A DNA stretch of 61,861 bases from Acidobacteriota bacterium (GTDB taxonomy: Bacteria > Acidobacteriota > Vicinamibacteria > Vicinamibacterales > CAVVIG01): NCBI GenBank assembly GCA_003222395.1, contig QHWB01000065.1:1-61861 (forward strand), written 5' to 3'. Shown here piece by piece: positions 42,238 to 51,138 of the stretch; position 1 is the first letter of the stretch, and each line of letters starts with the position of its first letter. The position numbers and the translations under genes are program-made. Below the pieces are notes generated by a model. It worked only from the letters and a program-made list of their open reading frames with translations, made no database searches and was not told where the DNA came from.

Positions 42238-44049
42238 ATGACCGTTGAATTCAACACTTTCCATAACGTTGCTCATCCCGAGGGGAACGGTCAGTCCGGC
42301 CTTCGAGTCTCGCCTGCGGCGCGGACCAACATCGCGCTCGGCGAGCTGCTCGTGGAACGGGACTTCATTACAGCGGAACAGCTGGCCGTAGCGATCGCGC
42401 AGCAGCGGACCTCGGGCCGACGCCTCGGCCACATGCTGATCGATCTCGGTTTCACCACTCCCGACGCGGTGCTCGGTGCGCTGGCCGTGCAGCTCGGCGT
42501 GGCGGCGACACGGCTGAACGGCTACACCGTGAACCCCGCCGCGGTGCAGGCGCTGCCGGAAAAGATCGCGCGCAAGCACCTGACGGTGCCGCTGCAGAAG
42601 ATCGGCGCGATGCTGCAGGTGGCGATCGCGAACCCGAACGATCTCACCGCCCTCGACGATCTGCGATTCGCTACCGGCTGCCAGATTCAGACGCTCGTCG
42701 CGCTCGAGGACGAGATCGTCGCGGCGCTCGACCGCTTCTACGCGCAGACGTCGCTCGAATCGGCCACCGAGTCGGATCGCGATCCGGTGCTCATCGAGGC
42801 GTTTCATCAGGAACGGCGCGACGCGACGTACGACGATCGCCGGCTGAATAAAGGACGCCGGAAGACCGATCAGGCGCCGGAGAAGGAATTCGACGAAGCC
42901 ACCGAGGAGACCGCGGTCCGCGCGGTCGATCGCGTGCTGTCGCGGGCGGCGTCCTCCGGCGCGAGCGACATCCATCTCGAGCGGACGGCCGACTCGATGC
43001 GCGTCCGCTTCCGCGTCGACGGCACGTTTCAGGACGTCGGGTACGTTTCGGCCGCCGTTGCACCGGCGATCGGCGCGCGTCTGAAGGTGCTCGCGGGCAT
43101 GGACATCGCGGAACATCGCGTCCCGCAGGACGGCCGCCTCAGCGTCACGATCGGCACGCGGCGGCTCGACTTCCGCGCGTCCACCTATCCCACGATCCAC
43201 GGCGAGAAGATGGTGCTGCGCGTGCTCGATCAGCAGTCGCTGAAGCTGGATCTCGTGACGCTCGGCCTGCGCGTGCCGATGCTCGACAGCTACCGAGACG
43301 TCATCCGGCGGCCCGAGGGCCTCGTGCTGATCACGGGCCCGACGGGAAGCGGCAAGACGTCAACGCTCTATGCGTCGCTCTCTGAGCTCATCGACACCGG
43401 CAAGAACATCACGACGATCGAGAATCCGGTCGAGTACGAGCTGCCGGGAATCAATCAGGGACAGATCAACGAGAAGGCCGGATTCACGTTCGCGAAGGGA
43501 CTGCGTGCGGTGCTCCGTCAGGATCCGGACGTGATCATGGTCGGCGAAGTCCGCGACACCGAAACGCTGACGACCGCCATCGAAGCGTCGCTCACCGGCC
43601 ATCTGGTGTTTTCGACGCTGCACACGAGCAGCGCCGTCGGCACGATCACCCGACTCCTCGACATGGGGATGGAGCCGTACTTTCTGGCGTCGAGCCTCCA
43701 GGCGGTCGTCGCCCAGCGCCTCGTGCGGCGGATCTGCGCCAACTGCTTGGCGACATTGCCGGTACCCGCCGGCGTCCGTCACCTGTTCGGCGACACGCTG
43801 CCGACCTCGCTCAGCCGCGGCAGCGGCTGCGCGGACTGCCGCGGCACCGGATTCGCCGGCCGCATCGGCATTTACGAGATGTTCCGCATGACGCCGTCTT
43901 TGCGCGAGCTGATTCTCGCGCGCGCCTCTGAGGCGTCGCTGCTCGCCCGCGCGCGCGAAGAGGGGATGAGCACCCTGCGCGATCAGTGTCTCGCCACCGT
44001 GCGCGAAGGGATGACGACCCTCGAGGAAGTCGTGCGCGTCACGCAGTAG
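42238..44049 (+). CDS. GspE/PilB-family secretion or pilus assembly ATPase
   Basis: The protein has 603 residues. An MshEN/T2SSE N-terminal domain (about 30-165: IALGELLVERDFITAEQLAVAI, LARKHLTVPLQKIG-like) precedes the ATPase core. Walker A is GPTGSGKTSTLYASLSEL (about 367-384), the Asp box AIENPVEYE-like is TTIENPVEYELPG, and Walker B/HisBox are RQDPDVIMVGEVRDTET and HLVFSTLHTSSAVGT. A zinc-binding four-Cys loop follows (RICANCLATLP and GCADCRGTGF). It drives type IV pilus extension or type II secretion. No other pil or gsp gene is in the window, so which system it serves is open. Confidence 0.92.
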   Translation: MTVEFNTFHNVAHPEGNGQSGLRVSPAARTNIALGELLVERDFITAEQLAVAIAQQRTSGRRLGHMLIDLGFTTPDAVLGALAVQLGVAATRLNGYTVNPAAVQALPEKIARKHLTVPLQKIGAMLQVAIANPNDLTALDDLRFATGCQIQTLVALEDEIVAALDRFYAQTSLESATESDRDPVLIEAFHQERRDATYDDRRLNKGRRKTDQAPEKEFDEATEETAVRAVDRVLSRAASSGASDIHLERTADSMRVRFRVDGTFQDVGYVSAAVAPAIGARLKVLAGMDIAEHRVPQDGRLSVTIGTRRLDFRASTYPTIHGEKMVLRVLDQQSLKLDLVTLGLRVPMLDSYRDVIRRPEGLVLITGPTGSGKTSTLYASLSELIDTGKNITTIENPVEYELPGINQGQINEKAGFTFAKGLRAVLRQDPDVIMVGEVRDTETLTTAIEASLTGHLVFSTLHTSSAVGTITRLLDMGMEPYFLASSLQAVVAQRLVRRICANCLATLPVPAGVRHLFGDTLPTSLSRGSGCADCRGTGFAGRIGIYEMFRMTPSLRELILARASEASLLARAREEGMSTLRDQCLATVREGMTTLEEVVRVTQ

Positions 44050-44926
44050 GCTCCGTGGCGGCGCCCGCGTAAACCGCCGACGTCGCGGCGAGCAGCGCGA
44101 AGATGCCGGTCAGCCGGCTGATCACGGCGAGCATCCTATCGCGTCGATCATCCAGGTTGCGGATCGGGAGCCTTCCGTCCGCCGCCGCCAGGCGAATCAG
44201 CTTCGAATCCCCGTACGCTTCACCGTAGACGCCGTATACAACGGTACGACCGGCTCGCACGGCATCCAGAATCGCGGCCTCGCTCGCGTCCGTCGCGAAC
44301 ACATAGGTGCGCGGCAGACCGAGCGCGCCAATGCCGTGATAGTCCGACGATCCGATCGCCGTCATCCCTCCGCGCCTCAGGAACTGCTGCAGTTCGAGGC
44401 GGACGCGCGGCTCGAAGAACGCGCGCGGATGCATCACTTCCGCCCCGTCGAGCTGCGCGAGCGCGGCGCCCGAATAGGCCGGCCAGAACTCCGCAATGGG
44501 ATGCGCTGCGATTGCCGCGCCGCCTTGGCGATGCACTTCGGCAATCGCCTCCGCCGCGGGCGCGGTCGGCGCGATCCGCGCCTCGATGCCTGCCGCGATC
44601 AGGTGATACCGCAGCCGGCGGACTTCTTCGCCGACGATGACGGTTGGACCGCCGACGAGACGCGCAAACCAGCGGCCGATCTTTGCGGAGACGATCTGAT
44701 TGTGCGGCGTCAGCGCGAACGCTTCGATGCCCTGACGCCGTGCTTCGAGCACGAGATCCCACGGCCCGAGCAGTGCCGCGCCGGGAAACGTGCTGTGCAC
44801 GTGAAAGTCCGCAGCGAGGACGCGATAACCGCCGACCGATATCGGAGCGCGAATCTGCGCTCGATCCGACCAGGTGCCGGCGGCAATCGCGACGAGCAGC
44901 AGCACGATCGCGGCGATCGATTTCAC
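44039..44926 (-). CDS. PHP-domain metal-dependent hydrolase, exported
   Basis: The protein has 295 residues with a signal peptide (SIAAIVLLLVAIAAGTWS). PHP motif I is DFHVHSTFPG; later motifs with metal ligands are ALTPHNQIV, AAIAAHPIAEFWP and GSSDYHGIGALG. A C-terminal hydrophobic segment (FALLAATSAVYAG) may anchor it. It is probably a phosphoesterase or related hydrolase. Its 3' end overlaps the convergent ATPase gene by 11 nt, and its start overlaps the upstream membrane-protein gene by ATGA. Confidence 0.85.
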   Translation of the reverse strand: MKSIAAIVLLLVAIAAGTWSDRAQIRAPISVGGYRVLAADFHVHSTFPGAALLGPWDLVLEARRQGIEAFALTPHNQIVSAKIGRWFARLVGGPTVIVGEEVRRLRYHLIAAGIEARIAPTAPAAEAIAEVHRQGGAAIAAHPIAEFWPAYSGAALAQLDGAEVMHPRAFFEPRVRLELQQFLRRGGMTAIGSSDYHGIGALGLPRTYVFATDASEAAILDAVRAGRTVVYGVYGEAYGDSKLIRLAAADGRLPIRNLDDRRDRMLAVISRLTGIFALLAATSAVYAGAATEPTA

Positions 44927-45447
44927 GTCAGCGGCCCAGCCAGTCCCAGCCGGTCAACGACGAGCGGCCAGCCTGCAAAGCCGGCGAAATACACGGCCAG
45001 CGCGGACCACGAGATGGCGCGCTGCAGGAGCACGTCACGGATGGCATCTGCGCGCGTTCGCGCGAAGGCGTCCTGGAAGAAACGGACGTCGATCGAGGCG
45101 GCGCACAGCGCGGCGGCGAAGGCCGTCAGGTCGATCGCGATCCACGAGCTCCACGCGGAGAACCACGCGTTGGCCTGCACCGGCGTAAGGAACGACATGA
45201 CGCCGGACACGGCGATCAGCCACACTACCCACGGCCAGTCGCCTGCCGCGAAGCGATCGAGATCGCGCGCGAAGGAGCCGCGTCGACGCACGCGCCGCCT
45301 GACGATCGCGAACGACGCGCCCTCGAACAGCGGGATGATGACCCACGCCACCGCGCCGCCGAGGGTCAACCGGAGCGTCAAACGTCCCGACACTATCAGG
45401 GAGACGGCGCAGCCGAGGAGGAAGGTCTGAAAGAGCAGGCGCCTCAC
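44923..45447 (-). CDS. Integral membrane protein of unknown function
   Basis: The protein has 174 residues with four to five predicted helices (LLFQTFLLGCAVSLIVSG, LGGAVAWVIIPLFEGASFAIV, WPWVVWLIAVSGVMSFL, WIAIDLTAFAAALCA, LAVYFAGFAGWPLVV). An Arg-rich cytoplasmic loop lies after the second. No family was recognised. GGAGG lies upstream of the ATG. It is coupled to the PHP gene by a 4-nt ATGA overlap, so the two are probably functionally linked. Confidence 0.7.
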   Translation of the reverse strand: MRRLLFQTFLLGCAVSLIVSGRLTLRLTLGGAVAWVIIPLFEGASFAIVRRRVRRRGSFARDLDRFAAGDWPWVVWLIAVSGVMSFLTPVQANAWFSAWSSWIAIDLTAFAAALCAASIDVRFFQDAFARTRADAIRDVLLQRAISWSALAVYFAGFAGWPLVVDRLGLAGPLT

Positions 45448-45588
45448 GGCGCATCCTCCGTGGACACGGTTTCGATCATTTCAGTTCCGAACAGCGCGCG
45501 ATGTTGGACATTGAAGGGCGCTCGCATGACCGGCGGTCATCATCAGGATGATCGCAAGCACCGGTACCGATCGACGGCGCACGCGACA

Positions 45589-45594
45589 TAATAT
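45589..45594 (+). promoter_or_regulatory. -10 element of the ADOP permease
   Basis: TAATAT ends 8 nt before the ATG at 45603, the same arrangement as the OPT transporter. Confidence 0.5.
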
Positions 45595-45602
45595 CGGCCA
45601 CC

Positions 45603-48047
45603 ATGCTGCATGAATTGAAATTCGCACTCCGATTCCTCGTGCGTTCGAAAGGGCTCGCGGCGACGGTCATCGTGACGCTGGCCCTCGGCATCGGCGCGAA
45701 CGCCGCGATCTTCGGCGTCGTCCGCGGCGTCCTCCTGCGGCCGCTCGTCAACCGCGACGAGGCGCGCCTCATCTACATCCGGCAAAGCGCGCGCGGCATC
45801 GGCGTCGAGAACGCCGCGTTCTCGGTGCCGGAGATCCAGGATCTGCGCGAGCGCATCAAGACGCTCAGCGCGTTCGGCGACTTCTCGACGATCGGCTTCA
45901 CGATGATCGGCCTCGGAGAGCCGCGCGTGGTGCGCGCCGGCGTCGTCGGCGGCTCGTATTTCGAGGTGATGGGACTGCACGCGGTCCTCGGTCGGCTGCT
46001 CGATGCGCGCGACGACGGTCCGAGCGCCGCGGGCGCGGCCGTCCTTACCTATCGTTTCTGGACGAACACGCTCAAGAGCGATCCATCCGTGCTCGGCCGG
46101 ACCGTCCGGCTCGGCACGCGCGCGGCAACCATTGTCGGCGTTCTGGAACCGTCGGTACCCTATCCGGCCGAAACGGAGATTATCGCGAACGTCGTGACGA
46201 GCCCGCACCATCTGTCGGCGACGATGGTGACCGGCCGGGTGCACCGGATGACCGAGCTCTTCGGCCGTCTCGCGCCCGGCGCCGATCTCGACTCGGCGCG
46301 CGCCGAGCTGCGAGCCGTTCACGGGGCCATTCTCAAAGAACATCCCGAATCGTATTCGACGAAAGCCGATTTCCGGATCGATGCCGTGCGGCTGCGCGAC
46401 CAGATCACATCGCGCGCGAGGACGGTGCTGCTCGTGCTGCTCGCCGCATCGGCGCTCGTCTTCGTCATCGCCTGCTCGAACGTGGCCAACCTGATTCTCG
46501 CGCGGACCGTTCGACGCGAAGGCGAGCTCTCGATTCGCGCGGCGCTCGGCGCCGGCACCGGCGCGCTGCGTCGCACGCTGCTCGCCGAAAGCCTCCTGCT
46601 CTGCGGCGCCGGCGCCGCGATCGGCGTGCTGACGGCGCGGCCGATGATGACGATCCTGGCGCGCTACGCGTCGCGCTTCTCGGTCCGCGCGCTCGACGTG
46701 ACGGTCGACTCGAGCCTGCTCTGGGTCGGCGCGGGCCTGGCGATCCTCTCGGCCGTGCTGCTCGCCTACGTCCCCCGTCTCCCTTCAGCCGATGCCTCGC
46801 ACGGATTCGCGCTGTCCAGCGGCGGCGTGCGCATCACCGGCGGGACCAATCGCCGACTCCGTCTCTTTGCCGTGACGCAGATCGCCGCGTCGTTCGTGCT
46901 GCTGGTCGGCGCCGGCGCGTTCATCAAGACGCTGCTCGCGCTGCAGGCGGCGCAGGCCGGTTTCGAAACGCACCAGGTGCTCGCGCTGGACGTCCCGGTG
47001 ATCTCGTACGGACGGACGCCCGATCAGATTCTGGGCTTCTACAAGGAAACGATGCGGCGCATCGCGGAACTGCCCGGCATCGACCGCGTCGCGGTCGGCA
47101 CGACCGTTCCGTGGCGCGATGCGGGCAACTTCGGTCCCGGTTTCGAATTCTCCGCCGACGGACACGTGCGCGCGCCGGGCGAAGAGGATCCGCGCGCGCG
47201 GTTCCGGACCGTCTCGCCCGGCTTCTTCGCGGCGCTCGGGGTTCCGATCATCGCAGGGCGCGACTTCACGGATGCCGATCGCCGAGGCGGCGAGTCGGTC
47301 GTGATCGTGAGCCAGACCCTTGCCCAGCGCATGTTCCCGAATCAGGATGCCGTGAACCGCCACATGATGTGGACCGATCCCGTGATGAAGTTCATCGACG
47401 TCAACACGGCGCCGCGGCGCATCGTCGGCGTCGCGGCCGACATCGACGACGAGAACGTCGTGCCGGGCCCGGCACTCAGCGTGTACCACCCGCTCGAGCA
47501 GGAGATTGGCGGCGGCCGTCTCTTCGTTCACACGCGCACGGATCCGTACGCGCTGGTCGCGCCGATCAAACGCATCATCCGCGAGATGTCGGCGGATCAA
47601 CCGGTCGAGCGCCCGGCGACGCTCGAGGACGTTCGCGCCGAAGTGCTGGCGCCCGACCGGCTCAACGCGCTGGTTTTCGGTGGCTGCGCCGCGATCGCGC
47701 TCGCGATTGCCGTGGTCGGCGTCGCCGGTGTCCTGGCGTTCTCCGTCAGCGCGCGGACGCGCGAATTCGGCATCCGCCTCGCCATCGGATCGCAGCCGCG
47801 CAGCATTCTCGCCGGCGTCGTGGTCGAAGGCGCCGTGATGGCGGCGATCGGCGTGGTTGTGGGCGGATTCGGCGGCTTCGTCGCCGCGCGCGCGCTGGCC
47901 AGCGTCGTCCAGCAGATCCAATTACCCGGAGCCGTGCCGATTACTGCGGCCGCGACGGTGTTAATCGGCGCAGCCGTGCTCGCATCGGTACTGCCGGCGG
48001 CGCGCGCCGCGGCCGTCGACGTCATGCAGGCCTTGCGAAGCGAATAA
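45603..48047 (+). CDS. ADOP/MacB-type ABC transporter permease
   Basis: The protein has 814 residues with two MacB_PCD/FtsX units in tandem. The first starts LKFALRFLVRSKGLAATVIVTLALGIGANAAIF, with its FtsX helices at about 275-400 (VLLVLLAASALVFVIACSNVANLILARTVRRE). The second covers about 420-814 and ends with FtsX helices and PAARAAAVDVMQALRSE. This duplicated architecture is the acidobacterial ADOP family. No ABC ATPase is nearby. It probably takes part in export or envelope mechanotransmission. A TAATAT box lies 8 nt upstream. Confidence 0.93.
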   Translation: MLHELKFALRFLVRSKGLAATVIVTLALGIGANAAIFGVVRGVLLRPLVNRDEARLIYIRQSARGIGVENAAFSVPEIQDLRERIKTLSAFGDFSTIGFTMIGLGEPRVVRAGVVGGSYFEVMGLHAVLGRLLDARDDGPSAAGAAVLTYRFWTNTLKSDPSVLGRTVRLGTRAATIVGVLEPSVPYPAETEIIANVVTSPHHLSATMVTGRVHRMTELFGRLAPGADLDSARAELRAVHGAILKEHPESYSTKADFRIDAVRLRDQITSRARTVLLVLLAASALVFVIACSNVANLILARTVRREGELSIRAALGAGTGALRRTLLAESLLLCGAGAAIGVLTARPMMTILARYASRFSVRALDVTVDSSLLWVGAGLAILSAVLLAYVPRLPSADASHGFALSSGGVRITGGTNRRLRLFAVTQIAASFVLLVGAGAFIKTLLALQAAQAGFETHQVLALDVPVISYGRTPDQILGFYKETMRRIAELPGIDRVAVGTTVPWRDAGNFGPGFEFSADGHVRAPGEEDPRARFRTVSPGFFAALGVPIIAGRDFTDADRRGGESVVIVSQTLAQRMFPNQDAVNRHMMWTDPVMKFIDVNTAPRRIVGVAADIDDENVVPGPALSVYHPLEQEIGGGRLFVHTRTDPYALVAPIKRIIREMSADQPVERPATLEDVRAEVLAPDRLNALVFGGCAAIALAIAVVGVAGVLAFSVSARTREFGIRLAIGSQPRSILAGVVVEGAVMAAIGVVVGGFGGFVAARALASVVQQIQLPGAVPITAAATVLIGAAVLASVLPAARAAAVDVMQALRSE

Positions 48048-48059
48048 GGATTGCGTTAT

Positions 48060-48190
48060 ACCAGCGGCGAAATTAGTCGTTGGTGAGTCGTCGTCTGTCA
48101 TTGGCCGTCGGCCGTCGGTTGACGATCAAGGACCAGTGACAAACGACCAATTGGAGGTGACGTTCGACGACCGGTGACTCCGTTCGCCAG
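48060..48190 (+). repeat. Degenerate GTCGTTGGTGAGTCGTC tract
   Basis: The spacer between permease and broken receptor is built of related short units (TCGTTGGTGAGTCGTCG, GGCCGTCGGCCGTCGG, then CAGTGACAAACGACC-type reverse units). A shorter similar piece lies at about 54205-54235 upstream of the NHL-repeat gene. Confidence 0.5.
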
Positions 48191-48199
48191 GAGGGACAC

Positions 48200-51002
48200 A
48201 TGAAACGCGCGGCGAGTGTTGTGTTGTTCGCATCGGCGTGTCTGTTGATCAATCCTCACGCCGCGCTTGCACAGAGCGCGATTGCCGGCGCGGTCAAGGA
48301 TGCGACCGGCGCCGTGCTGCCCGGGGTCACCGTGGAAGCCAGCAGTCCGGCGCTCATCGAACGCGTGAGGACGGTGACGACCGACGCGGCCGGTCTGTAT
48401 CGCATCATCGATCTCCGGCCCGGCATCTATACGGTCACGTTCACGCTGCCCGGGTTCAACGCGATCCACCGGCGACTCGCCGGTCGTGGACGTGAAGAGC
48501 GCAACGCAGCAGCAGGTGCTGTCGCGCGATCTGCTCGATGCGGTGCCGACGGGGCGCAACATCTGGGCGGTCGGCTCGACGCTCACCGGCGTCACCCTCA
48601 GCGCGCCCGACGTCGGCGGCACCGCCGGCATGCAGCAGACCTACATGGCCGTTCACGGATCGCAGCGGCGCGACAACTCGATTCAGGTGGACGGCATGAG
48701 CGTCAACGGCATCGAGGGTGACGGCGCGATTCAGAACTACTTCAACGACGGCATGTTTCAGGAGATGAGCTATCAGACGGGCGCGCTCTCGGCCGAAGTG
48801 CAGGCATCGGGCGTTCGCCTGAACATGATTCCGAAGGAAGGCGGCAACGCGTTCAAAGGATCGATGTTCCTCTCGCGCACGCCTGGAAGCTGGCAGAGCA
48901 ACAACTTCACCGACGAACTGCGCGCCACGGGACTCCGTGCGCCGAACCGCGTCGAAAGGATCCAGGACTTCAATCCGAGCCTGGGTGGACCGATCAAGAA
49001 GGATCGCCTCTGGTTCTTCACGTCGTTCCGGCGATGGGGCGTCGATCAGACGATCACCGATTCGTTCTACAACCTCGACCCGACACACGTGACGTACGTT
49101 CCCGCGGACGGCGCAAGCGGACGGACGCTGAAGCCGACCGTCGACGACAACATCATCAAGAGCGGCGTCGTGCGGCTGACGTGGCAGATGGCGTCGAAGC
49201 ACAAGTTCTCTGCCTACATGGACCGCATCGTCAAGTTCCGGGGACATGAATGCCCGGCGCTCTACGCCGAAGAAGCGTGTGGCATCCGGAGTCCGAAGCG
49301 CTACTTCACGACGCAGGCGAAGTACACCGCCACGCTGAGCAGCAAGCTGCTCCTCGAAGCCGGCTTCTCGGAAAACGACGAAACCTATTCGACCAACGAA
49401 GCGCAGCCGAGCGTCGGCGCGAGCGACATTCCGCGCTTCGACCGTACGACCGGCGCCGCATGGGGCGCGCCGCAGGGTCCGTTCTATTTCCGCTCGCCGG
49501 ATCGCTACACGTACACAGGCTCGTTGTCGTACGTCACCGGCACGCACGCGTTCAAGAGCGGGTTGCAGTGGGGCACCGGCGGCAACCGCCATCAGCGATC
49601 GCTGCAGAACGGCGTCGATCTGATTCAGGAGTATCGCAACGGCGCGCCGGTCTCGGTGCAGACCTACAACACGACGCAGTGGTCCGCCGAGCGGATCAAG
49701 TACGACCTCGGACTGTACGTCCAGGACTCCTGGACGATGAACCGATTGACGCTGAACCCAGGTCTGCGGATGGAGTTCTTCAACACGTACATTCCGCAGG
49801 AAGGAGCGCCCCCGGGACGGTTCGTGCCGCTGCGCGAGTACGGGCCGATCTACGATCTGCCGAACTGGAAGGATCCGTGGGTTCCGCGCCTTGGCGGCGT
49901 GTACGACCTGACGGGCGACGGGAAGACCGCGATCAAAGGTCATGTCGGCAAATACATGACGGCGTTCTCGACCGTCGGCTTCGCGCAGGTGTACAACCCG
50001 CTGCGACAGGAGACCGATCGCCGCAACTGGACCGACACGAACCGCGATGACGTGGCGCAGAACAGTGAGATCGGAGCGATCAACACGCCGTTCAATACGA
50101 CCGGCGTGCTCAATCGCGTCCCCGATCCCAATATCGTGCGGCCGTATCAGTGGGAGTACAGCGTCGGCGGTCAGCGCGAGCTCGTGCGCGGCGTCTCGGT
50201 TTCGGCGAACTGGGTGAGAAGAAGCTGGCGCCGTCTCATCTGGACCGACAACACGGTCGTGAGCTTCGACGACTACACGATCGTCAATACGCCGAATCCG
50301 CTCAACCCGTCCGAGCTGATTCCGATCTACAACCTGCGCGCGGCGAAGCTCGGTCAGGTGACGCAGATCGACAAGAACTCCGATCAGAATCAGAAGTGGT
50401 ACAACGGCTACGACGTCGGCTTCACCGCCCGGATCCGCCAGGCGAACATCTACGGCGGTGTGAGTACCGGCCGTCTGCTGACGGTCAACTGCGAGGTCGA
50501 CAATCCAAACAGCCTGCGCTTCTGCGATCAGCGCGATCTCGACATCCCGTACCTCACGCAGTTCAAAATCTCGGGCGCCTACCCGCTACCCTACGGCGTC
50601 CAGATCAGCGGCAACTGGCAAGGGTATCCCGGCGTTCCGCAATCGACGCTGCGCCAGGACGGCGAGTACAACACGACGAACAATCGTGTGGACGACTCGT
50701 CGCTCAACGTGAACTACATCGTCGATCGCACGGTCGTGCCGTCGCTGACCGTTTCGAGCGTCACGGTGCCGCTCATCAAACCGGGCGCGAAGTATCTGAG
50801 CCGGTGGAACCAGATCGATGTGCGGCTGGCGAAGAAGTTCCGCGTCCACAACGTGAACTTCCAGGGACAGCTGGACATGTTCAACATTCTCAACGCCAGC
50901 TCGATCCTGACCGTGAACGAGACGTACGGCACGTCGCTGGATCATCCGACGGCGATTCTGCAGGGACGTTTGTTCGCCTTCGGCGCGCAGATGAATTTCT
51001 GA
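48200..51002 (+). pseudogene. TonB-dependent receptor, frameshifted by internal deletion
   Basis: The first frame (from ATG 48200, GAGGGACAC before it) has a signal peptide and the CarboxypepD-reg-like domain QSAIAGAVKDATGAVLPGVT up to LPGFNAI. The next codon of homology, SPVVDVKSATQQQVLSRDLLDAVPTGRNIW, continues in another frame at about 48470 and runs on as plug and barrel to the aromatic end FAFGAQMNF at 51002. Against the paralogue at 51139-54153, about 30 residues between the two domains are missing (about 89 nt), which shifts the frame. The junction contains the inverted repeat CCGGCGACTCGCCGG. Without the join, the receptor part would lack a signal peptide. It is a degraded gene or an assembly artefact. 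Confidence 0.75.
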
Positions 51003-51138
51003 CGGCGGAATCAGACTCGACACGGAGTTAAACGGAGACCCAGACGTTTGTCGTACAGAGTTTTGTGTCTTTTGTGTCTCTGTACCTGATTTCTCTCCGT
51101 GTTCTCCGTTTCCTCTGTGTCGATCGATCTGGATCAGA
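51003..51138. repeat. Degenerate TTTGTGTCTCTGTGTTCTCCG tract
   Basis: Related pyrimidine-rich units (TTTTGTGTCTTTTGTGTCTC, CTCCGTGTTCTCCGTTTCC) fill the 136-bp gap between the two convergent receptor genes. GACACGGAGTTAAACGGAG near the left end is the reverse type. Confidence 0.6.
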
